Origin: Lentzea jiangxiensis
GTDB lineage: Bacteria > Actinomycetota > Actinomycetes > Mycobacteriales > Pseudonocardiaceae
Direction of reading: 5' to 3'
Assembly: GCF_900104175.1 (NCBI RefSeq)
Contig: NZ_FNIX01000009.1
Location: 124,001-188,000, forward strand
Length of the DNA stretch: 64,000 nucleotides
Shown here: positions 36,000 to 48,944 of the stretch, one piece after another
Position numbering within the stretch: the stretch's first letter is position 1
Layout: each line of letters opens with the position of its first letter
Notes under the pieces: model-generated
Seen by the model: only the letters and a program-made list of their open reading frames with translations
Database searches by the model: none
What the model was told of the DNA's origin: nothing
Program-made: the position numbers and the translations under genes

Positions 36000-36770
36000 C
36001 TAGTCGAGCGCGCGCTTCATGAAGCCCCGCAGGCCGAGCCCGCCGAAGCCCGCGATCGCGATCACGAGCACGGCGAGGACGACGGGCAGCGGGATGTGCG
36101 GCACGTCCGGCACCAGTTCCGCGCGCATGCCCTCGCTCACGTACGTCAGCGGGTTGAGCGCGCAGACCACCTTGAACCACAACAGGTCGTCGCTCAGCGA
36201 CCGCCACGGGAACTGCGCGGAGCCCGTGAACAGGATCGGCGTCAGGATCACCGCGAACATGACGTTGACGCGCCGCGCGGGCACCGACGTGCCGATCACC
36301 AGCCCGACCGAGCCGCCGGCGAGGCAGCCGAGCACGATCACGAGCAGCGCGCCGGGGATCCCCGACCACGCCCAGGAGACGTCGAGCATCACGAACCCGA
36401 CCGGCACCATCAGCACGGCCGCGAAGAACCCGCGGATCGCACCGAACACGATCTTCTCGACCGCGACGAGCGGGATGGAGATCGGCGCGAGCAGCCGGTC
36501 CTCGATCTCCCGCGTCCACGAGAAGTCGAGCACCAGCGGCAGCGTCGTGTTCTGCAGCGCGCCCAGGAACCCGTTCATCGCGATGATGCCCGGCAACAGC
36601 ACCTGCGCGAAGTCGTCCTGGACGTACCCGATGTCCCCCAGCACCTTCGCGAAGATGAAGAGGATGAAGAACGGCTGGATGATCACCTGCGCGAGGAAGC
36701 TCGGCAGCTCGCGACCCGTGACGAAGACGTCCCGCCACAGGATCGCCTGGAAGGTCCTGAGTTGGCTCAC
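36000..36770 (-). CDS. ABC-2 type exporter permease (DrrB-like)
   Basis: The 256-residue protein has six membrane helices and the ABC-2 pattern (PLVLDFSWTREIEDRLLAPI before the third helix; ALNPLTYVSEGMRAEL near the end). It resembles daunorubicin-type exporter permeases. Its ATG overlaps the ATPase stop by 4 bp. The substrate is unknown. Confidence 0.88.
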   Translation of the reverse strand: MSQLRTFQAILWRDVFVTGRELPSFLAQVIIQPFFILFIFAKVLGDIGYVQDDFAQVLLPGIIAMNGFLGALQNTTLPLVLDFSWTREIEDRLLAPISIPLVAVEKIVFGAIRGFFAAVLMVPVGFVMLDVSWAWSGIPGALLVIVLGCLAGGSVGLVIGTSVPARRVNVMFAVILTPILFTGSAQFPWRSLSDDLLWFKVVCALNPLTYVSEGMRAELVPDVPHIPLPVVLAVLVIAIAGFGGLGLRGFMKRALD

Positions 36771-37720
36771 CGGAGCTCCCTGCCGGTCAGGTGGATGAAG
36801 ACGTCCTCCAGGCTGGGCTTGCCGATCGCGACGTCGCTGACCGTGACGTCGAGGTCGCGCAGCACGTTCAGCACGGCGGGCAGCGTGATCGCGGTGTCGC
36901 TGTCGGTGTAGACGCGGAACATGTCGTTCAGCTCCTCCACGCGCTGCACACCGTCCAGTTCGGACAGCTCACGGGTGATCTTCGCGCGCTCGTGGCCGTT
37001 CGGGATCACCGTGACGCTGACCGTGTTGCTGCCGGGCAGGTTCTTCGTGAGCTCGCTCGGCGTGTCGAGCGTGAGCAGCTTGCCGTGGTCGACGATGCCG
37101 ACGCGGTCGCACAGCTTGGTGGCCTCGTCCATGTCGTGCGTGGTGAGCACGACCGTGACGCCTTCCGCGTGCAGTGCGGCGACGCGTTCGTGGACGAAGA
37201 GCCGGGCCTGCGGGTCGAGCCCGGTGCTCGGTTCGTCGAGGAACAGCACCTTCGGCCGGTGCATGAGCGCGCGGGCGATCATCAGCCGTTGCGCCTGCCC
37301 GCCCGACAACGTGTCGACGAGCGCGTTCCGGTGGTCCTTGAGACCCATCCGCTCGATGATGTCGTCGGCGAGCTTCTGACGTTCCCTCGGCCCGATGCCG
37401 TGGTAGGCCGCGTGGAACAACAGGTTCTGCCGCGCGTTGAGCGACCGGTCGAGGTTGTTGCGCTGCGGCACGACCGCGAGCAGCTGCCGCGCCCGCTTGG
37501 AGTCGGCCACCACGTCGACGCCCTCCACGAGCGCCTGCCCCGAGGTGGGGCGGACGCGCGTGGTGAGGACACCGACCGTGGTCGTCTTGCCCGCGCCGTT
37601 CGGCCCGAGCAGTCCGAAGACCTCACCGCGGCGGACGTCGAAGCTCAACCCGTCCACCGCAGGCTTTTGTCCTGTTTTATAGACTTTGCGGAGATCTCTT
37701 ACCGAGACCGCTTCGTCCAC
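36767..37720 (-). CDS. ABC exporter ATPase (DrrA-like)
   Basis: The 317-residue ATPase has Walker A (GPNGAGKTT), signature (LSGGQAQRLMIARAL), Walker B (VLFLDEPSTGLD), switch His (TTHDMDEA) and a C-terminal extension of about 80 residues that ends in the DrrA-like SLEDVFIHLTGRELR. With the permease it forms an exporter for a lipid, drug or secondary metabolite. GTG 37720 starts 4 bp after the guaB1 stop, so all three genes may be one transcript. Confidence 0.9.
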   Translation of the reverse strand: MDEAVSVRDLRKVYKTGQKPAVDGLSFDVRRGEVFGLLGPNGAGKTTTVGVLTTRVRPTSGQALVEGVDVVADSKRARQLLAVVPQRNNLDRSLNARQNLLFHAAYHGIGPRERQKLADDIIERMGLKDHRNALVDTLSGGQAQRLMIARALMHRPKVLFLDEPSTGLDPQARLFVHERVAALHAEGVTVVLTTHDMDEATKLCDRVGIVDHGKLLTLDTPSELTKNLPGSNTVSVTVIPNGHERAKITRELSELDGVQRVEELNDMFRVYTDSDTAITLPAVLNVLRDLDVTVSDVAIGKPSLEDVFIHLTGRELR

Positions 37721-37724
37721 TTCC

Positions 37725-40095
<2,371 letters not shown>

Positions 40096-40173
40096 GCTAT
40101 TGCGGGGTGCCGCCGGACGCACGCGAATTCCGCGCGTCCCGGGGATTTGCCCGGTGTTCCGCGCCTAGCGGCG

Positions 40174-41706
40174 TCAGGCCTGCGGAGGGTTCTGCTGGGC
40201 GGCGGGCAGGAGTGCCCTCACCTCCTCGATGGTCGTCGCCTCCGACGGGTCCTTGTCCGGGCGGTAGCGCACCACTCGCGCGAAGCGCAGGGCGACGCCG
40301 CCGGGGTAGCGCGGGGAGACCTGCACGCCGTCCAGTTCGATCTCGATCACGAGCTCGGGGCGGACCGTGACCACCCAGTCGTCCTGGTCGGTGGCGATCT
40401 CCTGCAGGGCCTCGGTCTGCCACTTGAGCAGCTCGTCGGTGAGACCCTTGAAGGTCTTGCCGACCATCACGGGTGGGCCGCCGTCCGGGTCGCGGGCGCC
40501 CAGGTGCAGGTTCGACAGCCAGCCCCGGCGGCGGCCGCTGCCCCACTCGACGCCGAGCACGACCAGGTCGAGGGTGTGGACCGGCTTCACCTTCTGCCAG
40601 GCCCTGCCTCGCCTGCCGGCCGCGTAGGGCGAGACCAGCGACTTCACCACCACACCCTCGTGGCCCGCGGACAGCGCCGCCGTGACGACGCCTTCCGCCT
40701 CCTCCGGGGACGGGTCCAGGACGCCGGGGACGACGTGCTCGCCCGCCACCTGCCGCAGGGCGGCGAGGCGGTCGCGGAGCGGTTCGTCGAGGAGGTCCTC
40801 GCCGTCGAGGTGCAGGCAGTCGAAGAAGTACGGGTGCAGCAGCAGTTCGCGTTCGTCCTGCGCGCCGAAGCGGCTCATCGTCTCCTGGAACGGGCGCGGC
40901 CGGCCCTCGTCGGTCAGCGCGAGCGTCTCGCCGTCGAGCACCACCGACGTGCAGGGCAGGCCGCGGACGAGCTCGACCAGTTCGGGGACCGTCTTCGTGA
41001 TCTCGCGCAGCGTGCGCGTGTAGATGTGGACCTCGTCGCCGGAGCGGTGCACCTGGATGCGAGCGCCGTCCAGCTTGTGCTCCACCACGCAGCTGCCCAG
41101 CTCGGTCAGCGCCTCGTCCAGGGACTCGGCGGGTGACGCCAGCATGGGGCGCAGCGGGCGGCCCACCTCCAGCCGGAACGCCTCCAGCGCCGTCGGGCCG
41201 CCCTCCAGCGCGGCCACCGCGGTCTCCGGCAGGCGGCCGGAGAGCATGAACGCGCGCCGCACCGTCTCGCCCGGCACGTCCGCCGCGGAGGCGATGGCGT
41301 CCAGCATCACGCCTTCCAGGGCGCCTTGGCGCAGCTCGCCGGTGAGCAGCCTGCGCAAGAAGTCCTGCTCCGCTTCGGTGGAACGCGCGAACAACGACGT
41401 CAGCAGGTCGACGCGGCGTTGCGCCGAGCCCTTGCCGGACGTCCCGGCCACCTCGGCGAGCGCGGCGTCGACCTCGGCGATCGTCAGTTCGGCGCGCTCG
41501 GCGGGAGGCACGGACAGGTCGAGGACCGTGCGCCAGCCGGCGCCGATCCGGCCCTGCCGCGGCGTGCCTATGAGGAAGGACACCACCGCGACCACCACGT
41601 CCGCCGTCGCCGCGCGCAGCAACGCGGACAGCGCCTTGACCTTGGCCAGGCGCGACCGGGTCGCCGCCACCGCGGCTGACGTGTCGACCACTTCGGAGAG
41701 GAGCAC
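40174..41706 (-). CDS. ligB: ATP-dependent DNA ligase (LigB type)
   Basis: The 510-residue ligase has an N-terminal DNA-binding domain of about 200 residues, the adenylation motif I EHKLDGARIQ, motif III FFDCLHLDGEDL, motif IV EGVVVKSL, motif V WQKVKP, and a C-terminal OB domain (VSPRYPGGVALRFARVVRYRPDK). This order and size match mycobacterial LigB, which seals nicks in duplex DNA and is not essential. GTG 41706 gives the usual N-terminus; GTG 41721 would add five residues. Confidence 0.92.
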   Translation of the reverse strand: MLLSEVVDTSAAVAATRSRLAKVKALSALLRAATADVVVAVVSFLIGTPRQGRIGAGWRTVLDLSVPPAERAELTIAEVDAALAEVAGTSGKGSAQRRVDLLTSLFARSTEAEQDFLRRLLTGELRQGALEGVMLDAIASAADVPGETVRRAFMLSGRLPETAVAALEGGPTALEAFRLEVGRPLRPMLASPAESLDEALTELGSCVVEHKLDGARIQVHRSGDEVHIYTRTLREITKTVPELVELVRGLPCTSVVLDGETLALTDEGRPRPFQETMSRFGAQDERELLLHPYFFDCLHLDGEDLLDEPLRDRLAALRQVAGEHVVPGVLDPSPEEAEGVVTAALSAGHEGVVVKSLVSPYAAGRRGRAWQKVKPVHTLDLVVLGVEWGSGRRRGWLSNLHLGARDPDGGPPVMVGKTFKGLTDELLKWQTEALQEIATDQDDWVVTVRPELVIEIELDGVQVSPRYPGGVALRFARVVRYRPDKDPSEATTIEEVRALLPAAQQNPPQA

Positions 41707-41837
41707 GGATCCATGGTGCACCCGAGCACCGACAATTTCTCGGGGCGCGGGTCAGGCCGGCGCGGGCGGCCGTTCTACCCGGGGGTTCACCGCACCCGTC
41801 GCAGCCGTCCCGGTGTCCGCCGGCGTGGGCACCTGCT

Positions 41838-43190
41838 CTAGGCCTCGGCGACCGCCGCGATCTCCCTGACCGCTTCCCGCAGGCGGTCGGGGGTGAGCGA
41901 CGCGTACCCCAGCACCAAACCCGGCCACATCGGCGTGCGCGTGTACTGCGCCAACGCCCAGACGTGCACGCCTCGCTCCTCCAGCCTGCTCTTCAGCGCG
42001 AGGTCGTCCGTGCCGTCGGGCATGCGCAGCACGACGTGCAAACCCGCCGCGACACCGATGGGCTGCCATGCGGGCAGATGCTCGGCAACGGCCTCCAGCA
42101 ACGCATCACGCCTCTTCCGGTAGAGCGCGCGCGTACGGCGTAGATGCCTGTCATAACCTCCCGTCCGCAACAGGTGCGCGAACGCGGCCTGCGGGATCGT
42201 CGCGGTGCCCATGTCGTTGTACCGCTTGCGGTTCACGATGTCCTCGCGCAACCGTTCCGGCACCACGAGCCATCCGAGGCGCAGCGCGGGCGCCAGCACC
42301 TTGCTCGTCGTCCCCTGGTACACGACGTGCTCGGGGGCGAGCGCCTGCAACGCGCTCAGCGCCGGCCGGTCGTAGCGGTGTTCGGCGTCGTAGTCGTCCT
42401 CGATGATCAACGCATCGCGCTCGCGCGCCCACTCGACGAGCGCGCGCCGCCGCTCCGGGTGCAGCACCACGCCGAGCGGGAACTGGTGCGCCGCGGTGAC
42501 CAGCACCGCCCTGCAGTCCGTTTTGGACAGCAGGTCGACGCGGAGTCCTTTGTCGTCCACCGGAATCGGCACGGTCTTGACGCTGTGGGAGCGCAGCAGG
42601 TCTTCGCCGCCGATGTGGCTCGGTTCCTCGATCGCGATGCTGCCGTCCAGCATGCGCGCGGTGAGCTGCAACCCGTCCGCCGCGCCGTTGGTGATCACCG
42701 CGTCCTTGGTGACCACCGCCCGCACCCTCGCCAGGTAGTCGACGATCTCCTTGCGCAGCCCCACGAAACCGGCGGGGTCGGGGTAGGCGAGGTCGTCGTC
42801 GGGGAGGTCGGCGAGCGCCGCCCGGTGGGCCGCCACCCATTCGGCGCGGGGGAACGCGCCCAGCGCGGGCAGGCCGGGCCGCAGGTTGTAGCGCCACCGC
42901 TTCGGCGGTTCCGGCACCCCGCACGCGCCGGCCGGTCCGAGGCTCGCGACCGTCGTCCCCGAGCCGCGCCTGGTGGTCAGGTAGCCCTCCGCGACGAGCT
43001 GCGTGTAGGCCGAGGTGACGGTTCCACGCGCCACCTCGAGCTGCGCCGCCAGGTCCCGGCTCGACGGCAGCCGCGTGCCCGGTGCGAGCCGCCCGTCCCT
43101 GATCGCCCGGCGCAGCTCGACCTCGACCCCGCGACGCCTCTGGTGCCCCGGCAGTAGGAGCTCGCGCAAAGTGGTCCAGTTCGCAGTCAT
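41838..43190 (-). CDS. MocR-type GntR/aminotransferase regulator (PdxR-like)
   Basis: The 450-residue protein has an N-terminal GntR winged helix (GVEVELRRAIRDGRLAPGTRLPSSRDLA...VARGTVTSAYTQL) joined to a type I aminotransferase fold. The PLP-binding Lys lies in YQGTTSKVLAPALRLGW. MocR proteins sense PLP or an amino compound and control a neighbouring gene. The divergent EamA transporter gene, with repeats between the two, is the likely target. Its start is ATG 43190. Confidence 0.9.
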   Translation of the reverse strand: MTANWTTLRELLLPGHQRRRGVEVELRRAIRDGRLAPGTRLPSSRDLAAQLEVARGTVTSAYTQLVAEGYLTTRRGSGTTVASLGPAGACGVPEPPKRWRYNLRPGLPALGAFPRAEWVAAHRAALADLPDDDLAYPDPAGFVGLRKEIVDYLARVRAVVTKDAVITNGAADGLQLTARMLDGSIAIEEPSHIGGEDLLRSHSVKTVPIPVDDKGLRVDLLSKTDCRAVLVTAAHQFPLGVVLHPERRRALVEWARERDALIIEDDYDAEHRYDRPALSALQALAPEHVVYQGTTSKVLAPALRLGWLVVPERLREDIVNRKRYNDMGTATIPQAAFAHLLRTGGYDRHLRRTRALYRKRRDALLEAVAEHLPAWQPIGVAAGLHVVLRMPDGTDDLALKSRLEERGVHVWALAQYTRTPMWPGLVLGYASLTPDRLREAVREIAAVAEA

Positions 43191-43218
43191 CGAAGTGGAG
43201 CTTAAAGCTGGACCAGTT
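43173..43218. promoter_or_regulatory. Candidate MocR operator repeats
   Basis: GGTCCAGTT (43173-43181) and GGACCAGTT (43210-43218) are direct repeats 37 bp apart, each containing a small TGGWCCA palindrome. They flank the divergent promoters of the MocR gene and the EamA gene, the arrangement usual for MocR regulators. Confidence 0.55.
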
Positions 43219-43237
43219 CCGCGCAAGGGTGACGGAC

Positions 43238-44140
43238 ATGAAACTCGGGGTGGCCGCGGGAGCGGCAGCGGCATCGATCGTCGGCGCGTCGGTGCCGGTC
43301 ACGGGAATGCTGGAGGGTTACCCGGTCCTGACCGGCCAGGCCATGCGCTACGCACTGGCCGCGGCAGTGTTGTTGCTGGTGGCACGCCGTCTGCCGATGC
43401 CGTCGTGGCGCGACGTGCCGCCGCTGCTGGGCGTCGTCGTCTCGGGCATGCTCGGCTTCAACGCCCTGCTCATCGCCGCCCAGCAGTACGCGGAGCCGGG
43501 CTTCGTCGCCGCTGTCATGGGCGGCTCCCCCGTCGTGCTGGCGCTGCTCTCGCGCCAACGCACCGCATCGGCTCTTGTGGGTGCCGCGGTGGTGGCGGCG
43601 GGCATCGTGCTGTTGTCCGGCGGCGGCTCGTGGCACGGTCCCGGGCTCGTTCTCGCGCTGCTCACGATGGTCGGCGAGGTGTGCTTCACGCTCTTCGCGG
43701 TCGGGGTGGTGCGGCGGCTCGGCGTGCTGGGGGTGGCGACGTGGACCTGCATCATCGCGACGGTGATCGGCGCGGTGCTGGGGACGTTCGTCGGCGGCTG
43801 GCAGGTGCCGGACACCCGGCAGGCCTCCGCGCTCGTGCTGCTGGCCGTGGTGGTGACCGCGGTGGCCTTCGGGCTGTGGTACTTCGCCGTGAACCGGCTG
43901 GGCTCGGACCGCGCCGGCGTGCTGATCGGCCTGATGCCGGTGGCCGGTCTCGCGACTTCGGTGCTTCTGGGCGTGCAGGAACTCACTCTCGTGTCCGTCA
44001 TCGGGGTCACCACGGTCGCACTCGGGTGCGTCATCGGGCTCCGGAGAGCAACGCACCACACACACGACTCGGGCCGGGTTCCCCCAAAATCAACACTAGC
44101 GGCCGGGTCTGACAGTCCGGCGCAAGTTGTTGTGCCATAA
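43238..44140 (+). CDS. EamA/DMT-family transporter
   Basis: The 300-residue protein has ten predicted membrane helices in two EamA-type halves (conserved Gly/Ala-rich helices, VGEVCFTLFAVG at the middle). DMT transporters of this type export amino acids or metabolites. Its divergent MocR regulator suggests control by an amino compound or vitamin B6. The last 30 residues after the tenth helix are a polar tail rich in His/Thr. ATG 43238 is used; a GTG at 43229 is possible. Confidence 0.85.
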   Translation: MKLGVAAGAAAASIVGASVPVTGMLEGYPVLTGQAMRYALAAAVLLLVARRLPMPSWRDVPPLLGVVVSGMLGFNALLIAAQQYAEPGFVAAVMGGSPVVLALLSRQRTASALVGAAVVAAGIVLLSGGGSWHGPGLVLALLTMVGEVCFTLFAVGVVRRLGVLGVATWTCIIATVIGAVLGTFVGGWQVPDTRQASALVLLAVVVTAVAFGLWYFAVNRLGSDRAGVLIGLMPVAGLATSVLLGVQELTLVSVIGVTTVALGCVIGLRRATHHTHDSGRVPPKSTLAAGSDSPAQVVVP

Positions 44141-44145
44141 CGAAA

Positions 44146-44181
44146 CCGGCTCAGCGGCCTGGCCTGAGGCCGCTGAGCCGG
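44146..44181. terminator. Terminator after the EamA gene
   Basis: Perfect 15-bp arms (CCGGCTCAGCGGCCT and its complement) with a 6-nt loop lie between converging genes. Confidence 0.85.
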
Positions 44182-44205
44182 ACGTGGCGAGGTCAGCCCA
44201 GCGGG

Positions 44206-44874
44206 CTAGTGGACCGGATACCCGATCGAGGCCACGTCGTCGGCGACGTCAGCCAGCGACGTGGCGGGGTTGAGCGCCGTCACGACCGCCGCCGTCAACG
44301 GCTTGCCCGCGTACACGTGCCGCACCGCGTCGAGGTCCACCGGAGTCTCGTAGTAGTCCTGCGCCCAGTCCTGGTACGCCTCCGGGGTGCCCTCGGTCAG
44401 CAGCGCGAACATCCAGTCCGCCCCGTCCTCCCCTTCGGAGAAGGCGATGTCCCCGTGCCGCCAGGCATCGTCCCCGTTCTCACGCCACAGGCAGACGGTG
44501 ACGGACGGCGTGCCCTCATCGGAGAACGCGGGCTCCTCCACACACTCGCGGAACACCTCGGGTACGGAGTCGACGACGCCGGGCCACGGCTGCCCGTCGT
44601 CGGTGGCATAAGGGCTCATCAGCGACTCGTGGTCGAAGCCGCGCACATACGCACCCGCGGCCTTGAACACGATGGAGTACTCGTTGCCCGAACCGTCGTA
44701 CATGGACGCCATCTCCTCGCCGGGCGCCCACTCGGTGTCGAAGAGGTGGTGCCGGTCGTCGCTGCCGGGATCCAGGACGACGTCCAGCACGGCCAGCGCA
44801 CGGCACAGCGCGCGCAACTCCGGGATGGCGGGCAGCAGACGGGCGACGTCGTACGCGGTCACCGCCACATCCAA
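44206..44874 (-). CDS. Actinobacterial protein of unknown function
   Basis: The 222-residue soluble protein is very acidic and rich in Trp/Tyr/Asp, with N-terminal VAVTAYDVARLLPAIPELR and C-terminal LADVADDVASIGYP. I recall similar hypothetical proteins in Streptomyces with conserved ends, but no domain or function. The ORF begins TTG 44874, with GTG codons at 44868 and 44862 as alternatives; GAGG precedes the TTG by 4 bp. It is not linked to the neighbouring genes by overlap. Confidence 0.75.
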   Translation of the reverse strand: MDVAVTAYDVARLLPAIPELRALCRALAVLDVVLDPGSDDRHHLFDTEWAPGEEMASMYDGSGNEYSIVFKAAGAYVRGFDHESLMSPYATDDGQPWPGVVDSVPEVFRECVEEPAFSDEGTPSVTVCLWRENGDDAWRHGDIAFSEGEDGADWMFALLTEGTPEAYQDWAQDYYETPVDLDAVRHVYAGKPLTAAVVTALNPATSLADVADDVASIGYPVH

Positions 44875-44968
44875 GCAGCCTCAAATGCCGAGCACGACTC
44901 GCATGTGCCGCCCGGATCTCCTGGCCTGGCCTGCGAAGCTCACGGCCGGATCTTCGCAGGCCCGCGGC

Positions 44969-45523
44969 TCAGGTCAGGTCCGGTCCCTGCGACCGGAGGT
45001 CGTCCACTCGCGACATGGCGTCACGCAGCTCGCCCAGCCACGCGTCGGCGTGCTCTCCAACGAGGCGCACGGCCCATGCGAGGGCATCAGCTCGTGAGCG
45101 AGCCACGCCGGCAGCCACGAGGGTGTCGAGCACCTGGCGTTCCGGCTGGCGCAGGCGCGTCATCACCGGCACGGCGAGGTGCGTGAACAGCTCGCGGGTG
45201 CCGCCCTGCACGGCTCCCCACGCCACCTTGCGGCCGTAGCGGTGCTCGGCTTGCCGCGCGATCTCGATGCGTTCGTCGCGGGTCTCCTCACGCCAGCGGG
45301 CGATGCGGCCCGATTCGGCGGCGGCGCGCGAGGCGTCGTCGAACTCGCCCTCCAGCGCCGCGAGCGTGCCGACGACGGTGATCTCCTCTCGGTCCACGAC
45401 GACCTCGGGCGCGCCGGTGAACCACGCGTCGGGGAGCCTGCCCGCGAACCACGCCGCCGCGTCGTCGGCCGAGGGCAGGTCAGCCTGCTGCCAGCCGCCT
45501 CGTCCTCTCCATCCACGTCCCAT
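44969..45523 (-). CDS. Conserved unknown protein with RHH-like C-terminal helices
   Basis: The 184-residue protein starts at ATG 45523 with AGAGGTGG 5 bp upstream. Its N-terminus is Gly/Arg/Trp-rich, the middle is acidic and the C-terminus has QVLDTLVAAGVARSRADALAWAVRLV. That last stretch resembles the second and third helices of ribbon-helix-helix or antitoxin-like proteins (a hydrophobic helix, a Ser/Arg turn, then Ala-rich helix). Similar proteins exist in many actinomycetes as hypotheticals. A nucleic-acid role is a guess from that motif only. Confidence 0.72.
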   Translation of the reverse strand: MGRGWRGRGGWQQADLPSADDAAAWFAGRLPDAWFTGAPEVVVDREEITVVGTLAALEGEFDDASRAAAESGRIARWREETRDERIEIARQAEHRYGRKVAWGAVQGGTRELFTHLAVPVMTRLRQPERQVLDTLVAAGVARSRADALAWAVRLVGEHADAWLGELRDAMSRVDDLRSQGPDLT

Positions 45524-45575
45524 TTCAACCACCTCTGATTACATGATTACGTCATTACTGACGTTACGCCTGCAA

Positions 45576-47552
<1,977 letters not shown>

Positions 47553-47606
47553 GCAATCACGGTAAATGAGCAGCGCGGAGACCGAATCTCGATCAGACTC
47601 GGGCCC

Positions 47607-48944
47607 GTGTTGCTCACCCTGACCACGACGCACCAGCCGGCGACCGGCCTCGGCCACCTGCTGCACAAACACCCCGACCGTGCTCAGTCCTTCACGACGA
47701 GCTCGGGCGTCGCGCACGTCTTCTACCCGAAGGCGACGAACGAGGAGTGCACGGTCGCCCTCCTGCTGGAGGTCGACCCCGTCGCGCTGGTCCGAGGTCC
47801 CGGCAGCACGCTCACGCAGTACGTCAACGACAGGCCGTACGCGGCCGGGTCGTTGCTCACGGTCGCGCTCGGCAGCGTGTTCCGCACCGCCATGAACGGC
47901 CGCAGCGAGAGCTACCCGGAGCTCGCGAGGACGCCGATCCCGCTGGTCGTCCGCATCCCCGCGCTGCCGCACCGCCTCGCGGAACGGCTGTTCACGCCGC
48001 TCGGCTGGACCGTCGAGGTCACCGGGCACGGCGACTCGCGCTACGGCGACGTGACGCTGACCGGCACCGTGAAGCTCAGCGACGCGTTGAAGCACCTCTA
48101 CGTGCTGCTTCCCGTCCTCGACGGCGGCAAGCACTACTGGGTCGCGGCCGACGAGGTGGACAAGCTGCTCAAGGCCGGGGACGGCTGGCTGTCCGCGCAC
48201 CCGGACAAGGAGCTCATCACCACCCGCTACCTGGCCCGCAGGCGCCCGTTGATCACCTCCGCCCTGGAGCGCCTCGCCGACGTCGACGAGGTCGAGCCGG
48301 AGGAGCTCGACAACGCCCTGGCCGAGCCGAAGATCTCCCTTGCCGCACAGCGCGAGGAAGCCGTGATCAAGGCGTTGAAGGCCGCGCGGGCCCAGCGCGT
48401 GCTGGACCTCGGTTGCGGTGGTGGCGCTCTGCTGCGCGCTCTCGTCGACGAGCCCGGGTTCACCGAGGTCCACGGTGTGGACGTGTCCCTGAAGGCGTTG
48501 CAGGAGGCCGCGCGCAAGCTGCACCTCGACCGCATGGGCGAGCGGCAGCGCGAGCGGATCACGCTGCGGCAGTCGGCTTTGACCTACGCCGACGCCGAGC
48601 TGGCGGGGTACGACGCGGCGGTGCTGATGGAGGTCGTCGAGCACATCGACCCGTCGCGCCTGCCCGCGCTGGAGCACTCGGTGTTCACCGTGGCACGCCC
48701 CGCGACCGTGCTGGTGACCACGCCGAACGTCGAGTACAACGCGCTGTTCGAGACGTTGCCGGAAGGGCAGATGCGCCACTCCGACCACCGTTTCGAATGG
48801 ACTCGCGCGGAGTTCGCGCACTGGGCCGGCGGTGTCGCGGAACGCCGCGGCTACACCGTCACGTACGTGCCGATCGGGCCGGAGGACGCCGAGCGCGGCG
48901 CACCGACGCAGATGGCCGTGTTCACGCTGGGGGACGGGAACTGA
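47607..48944 (+). CDS. hen1: Bacterial Hen1: 3'-terminal RNA ribose 2'-O-methyltransferase
   Basis: The 445-residue protein has an N-terminal half typical of bacterial Hen1 ([36 protein letters not shown]), which also activates the ligase of Pnkp. Its C-terminal half is a methyltransferase ([12 protein letters not shown]) with the metal-binding EVVEHI and [18 protein letters not shown]. Family members mark the 3' end of a cleaved RNA before ligation, so that a repaired tRNA cannot be cut again at the same site. Its stop shares a base with the start of pnkp (TGATG). Confidence 0.95.
   Translation: MLLTLTTTHQPATGLGHLLHKHPDRAQSFTTSSGVAHVFYPKATNEECTVALLLEVDPVALVRGPGSTLTQYVNDRPYAAGSLLTVALGSVFRTAMNGRSESYPELARTPIPLVVRIPALPHRLAERLFTPLGWTVEVTGHGDSRYGDVTLTGTVKLSDALKHLYVLLPVLDGGKHYWVAADEVDKLLKAGDGWLSAHPDKELITTRYLARRRPLITSALERLADVDEVEPEELDNALAEPKISLAAQREEAVIKALKAARAQRVLDLGCGGGALLRALVDEPGFTEVHGVDVSLKALQEAARKLHLDRMGERQRERITLRQSALTYADAELAGYDAAVLMEVVEHIDPSRLPALEHSVFTVARPATVLVTTPNVEYNALFETLPEGQMRHSDHRFEWTRAEFAHWAGGVAERRGYTVTYVPIGPEDAERGAPTQMAVFTLGDGN

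Noticed and set aside
47553..48821. Very long minus-strand open frame extending the DUF255 gene across hen1
   Set aside because: It is the antisense shadow of hen1; the DUF255 family starts at ATG 47552 and hen1 is a clear family match on the other strand.
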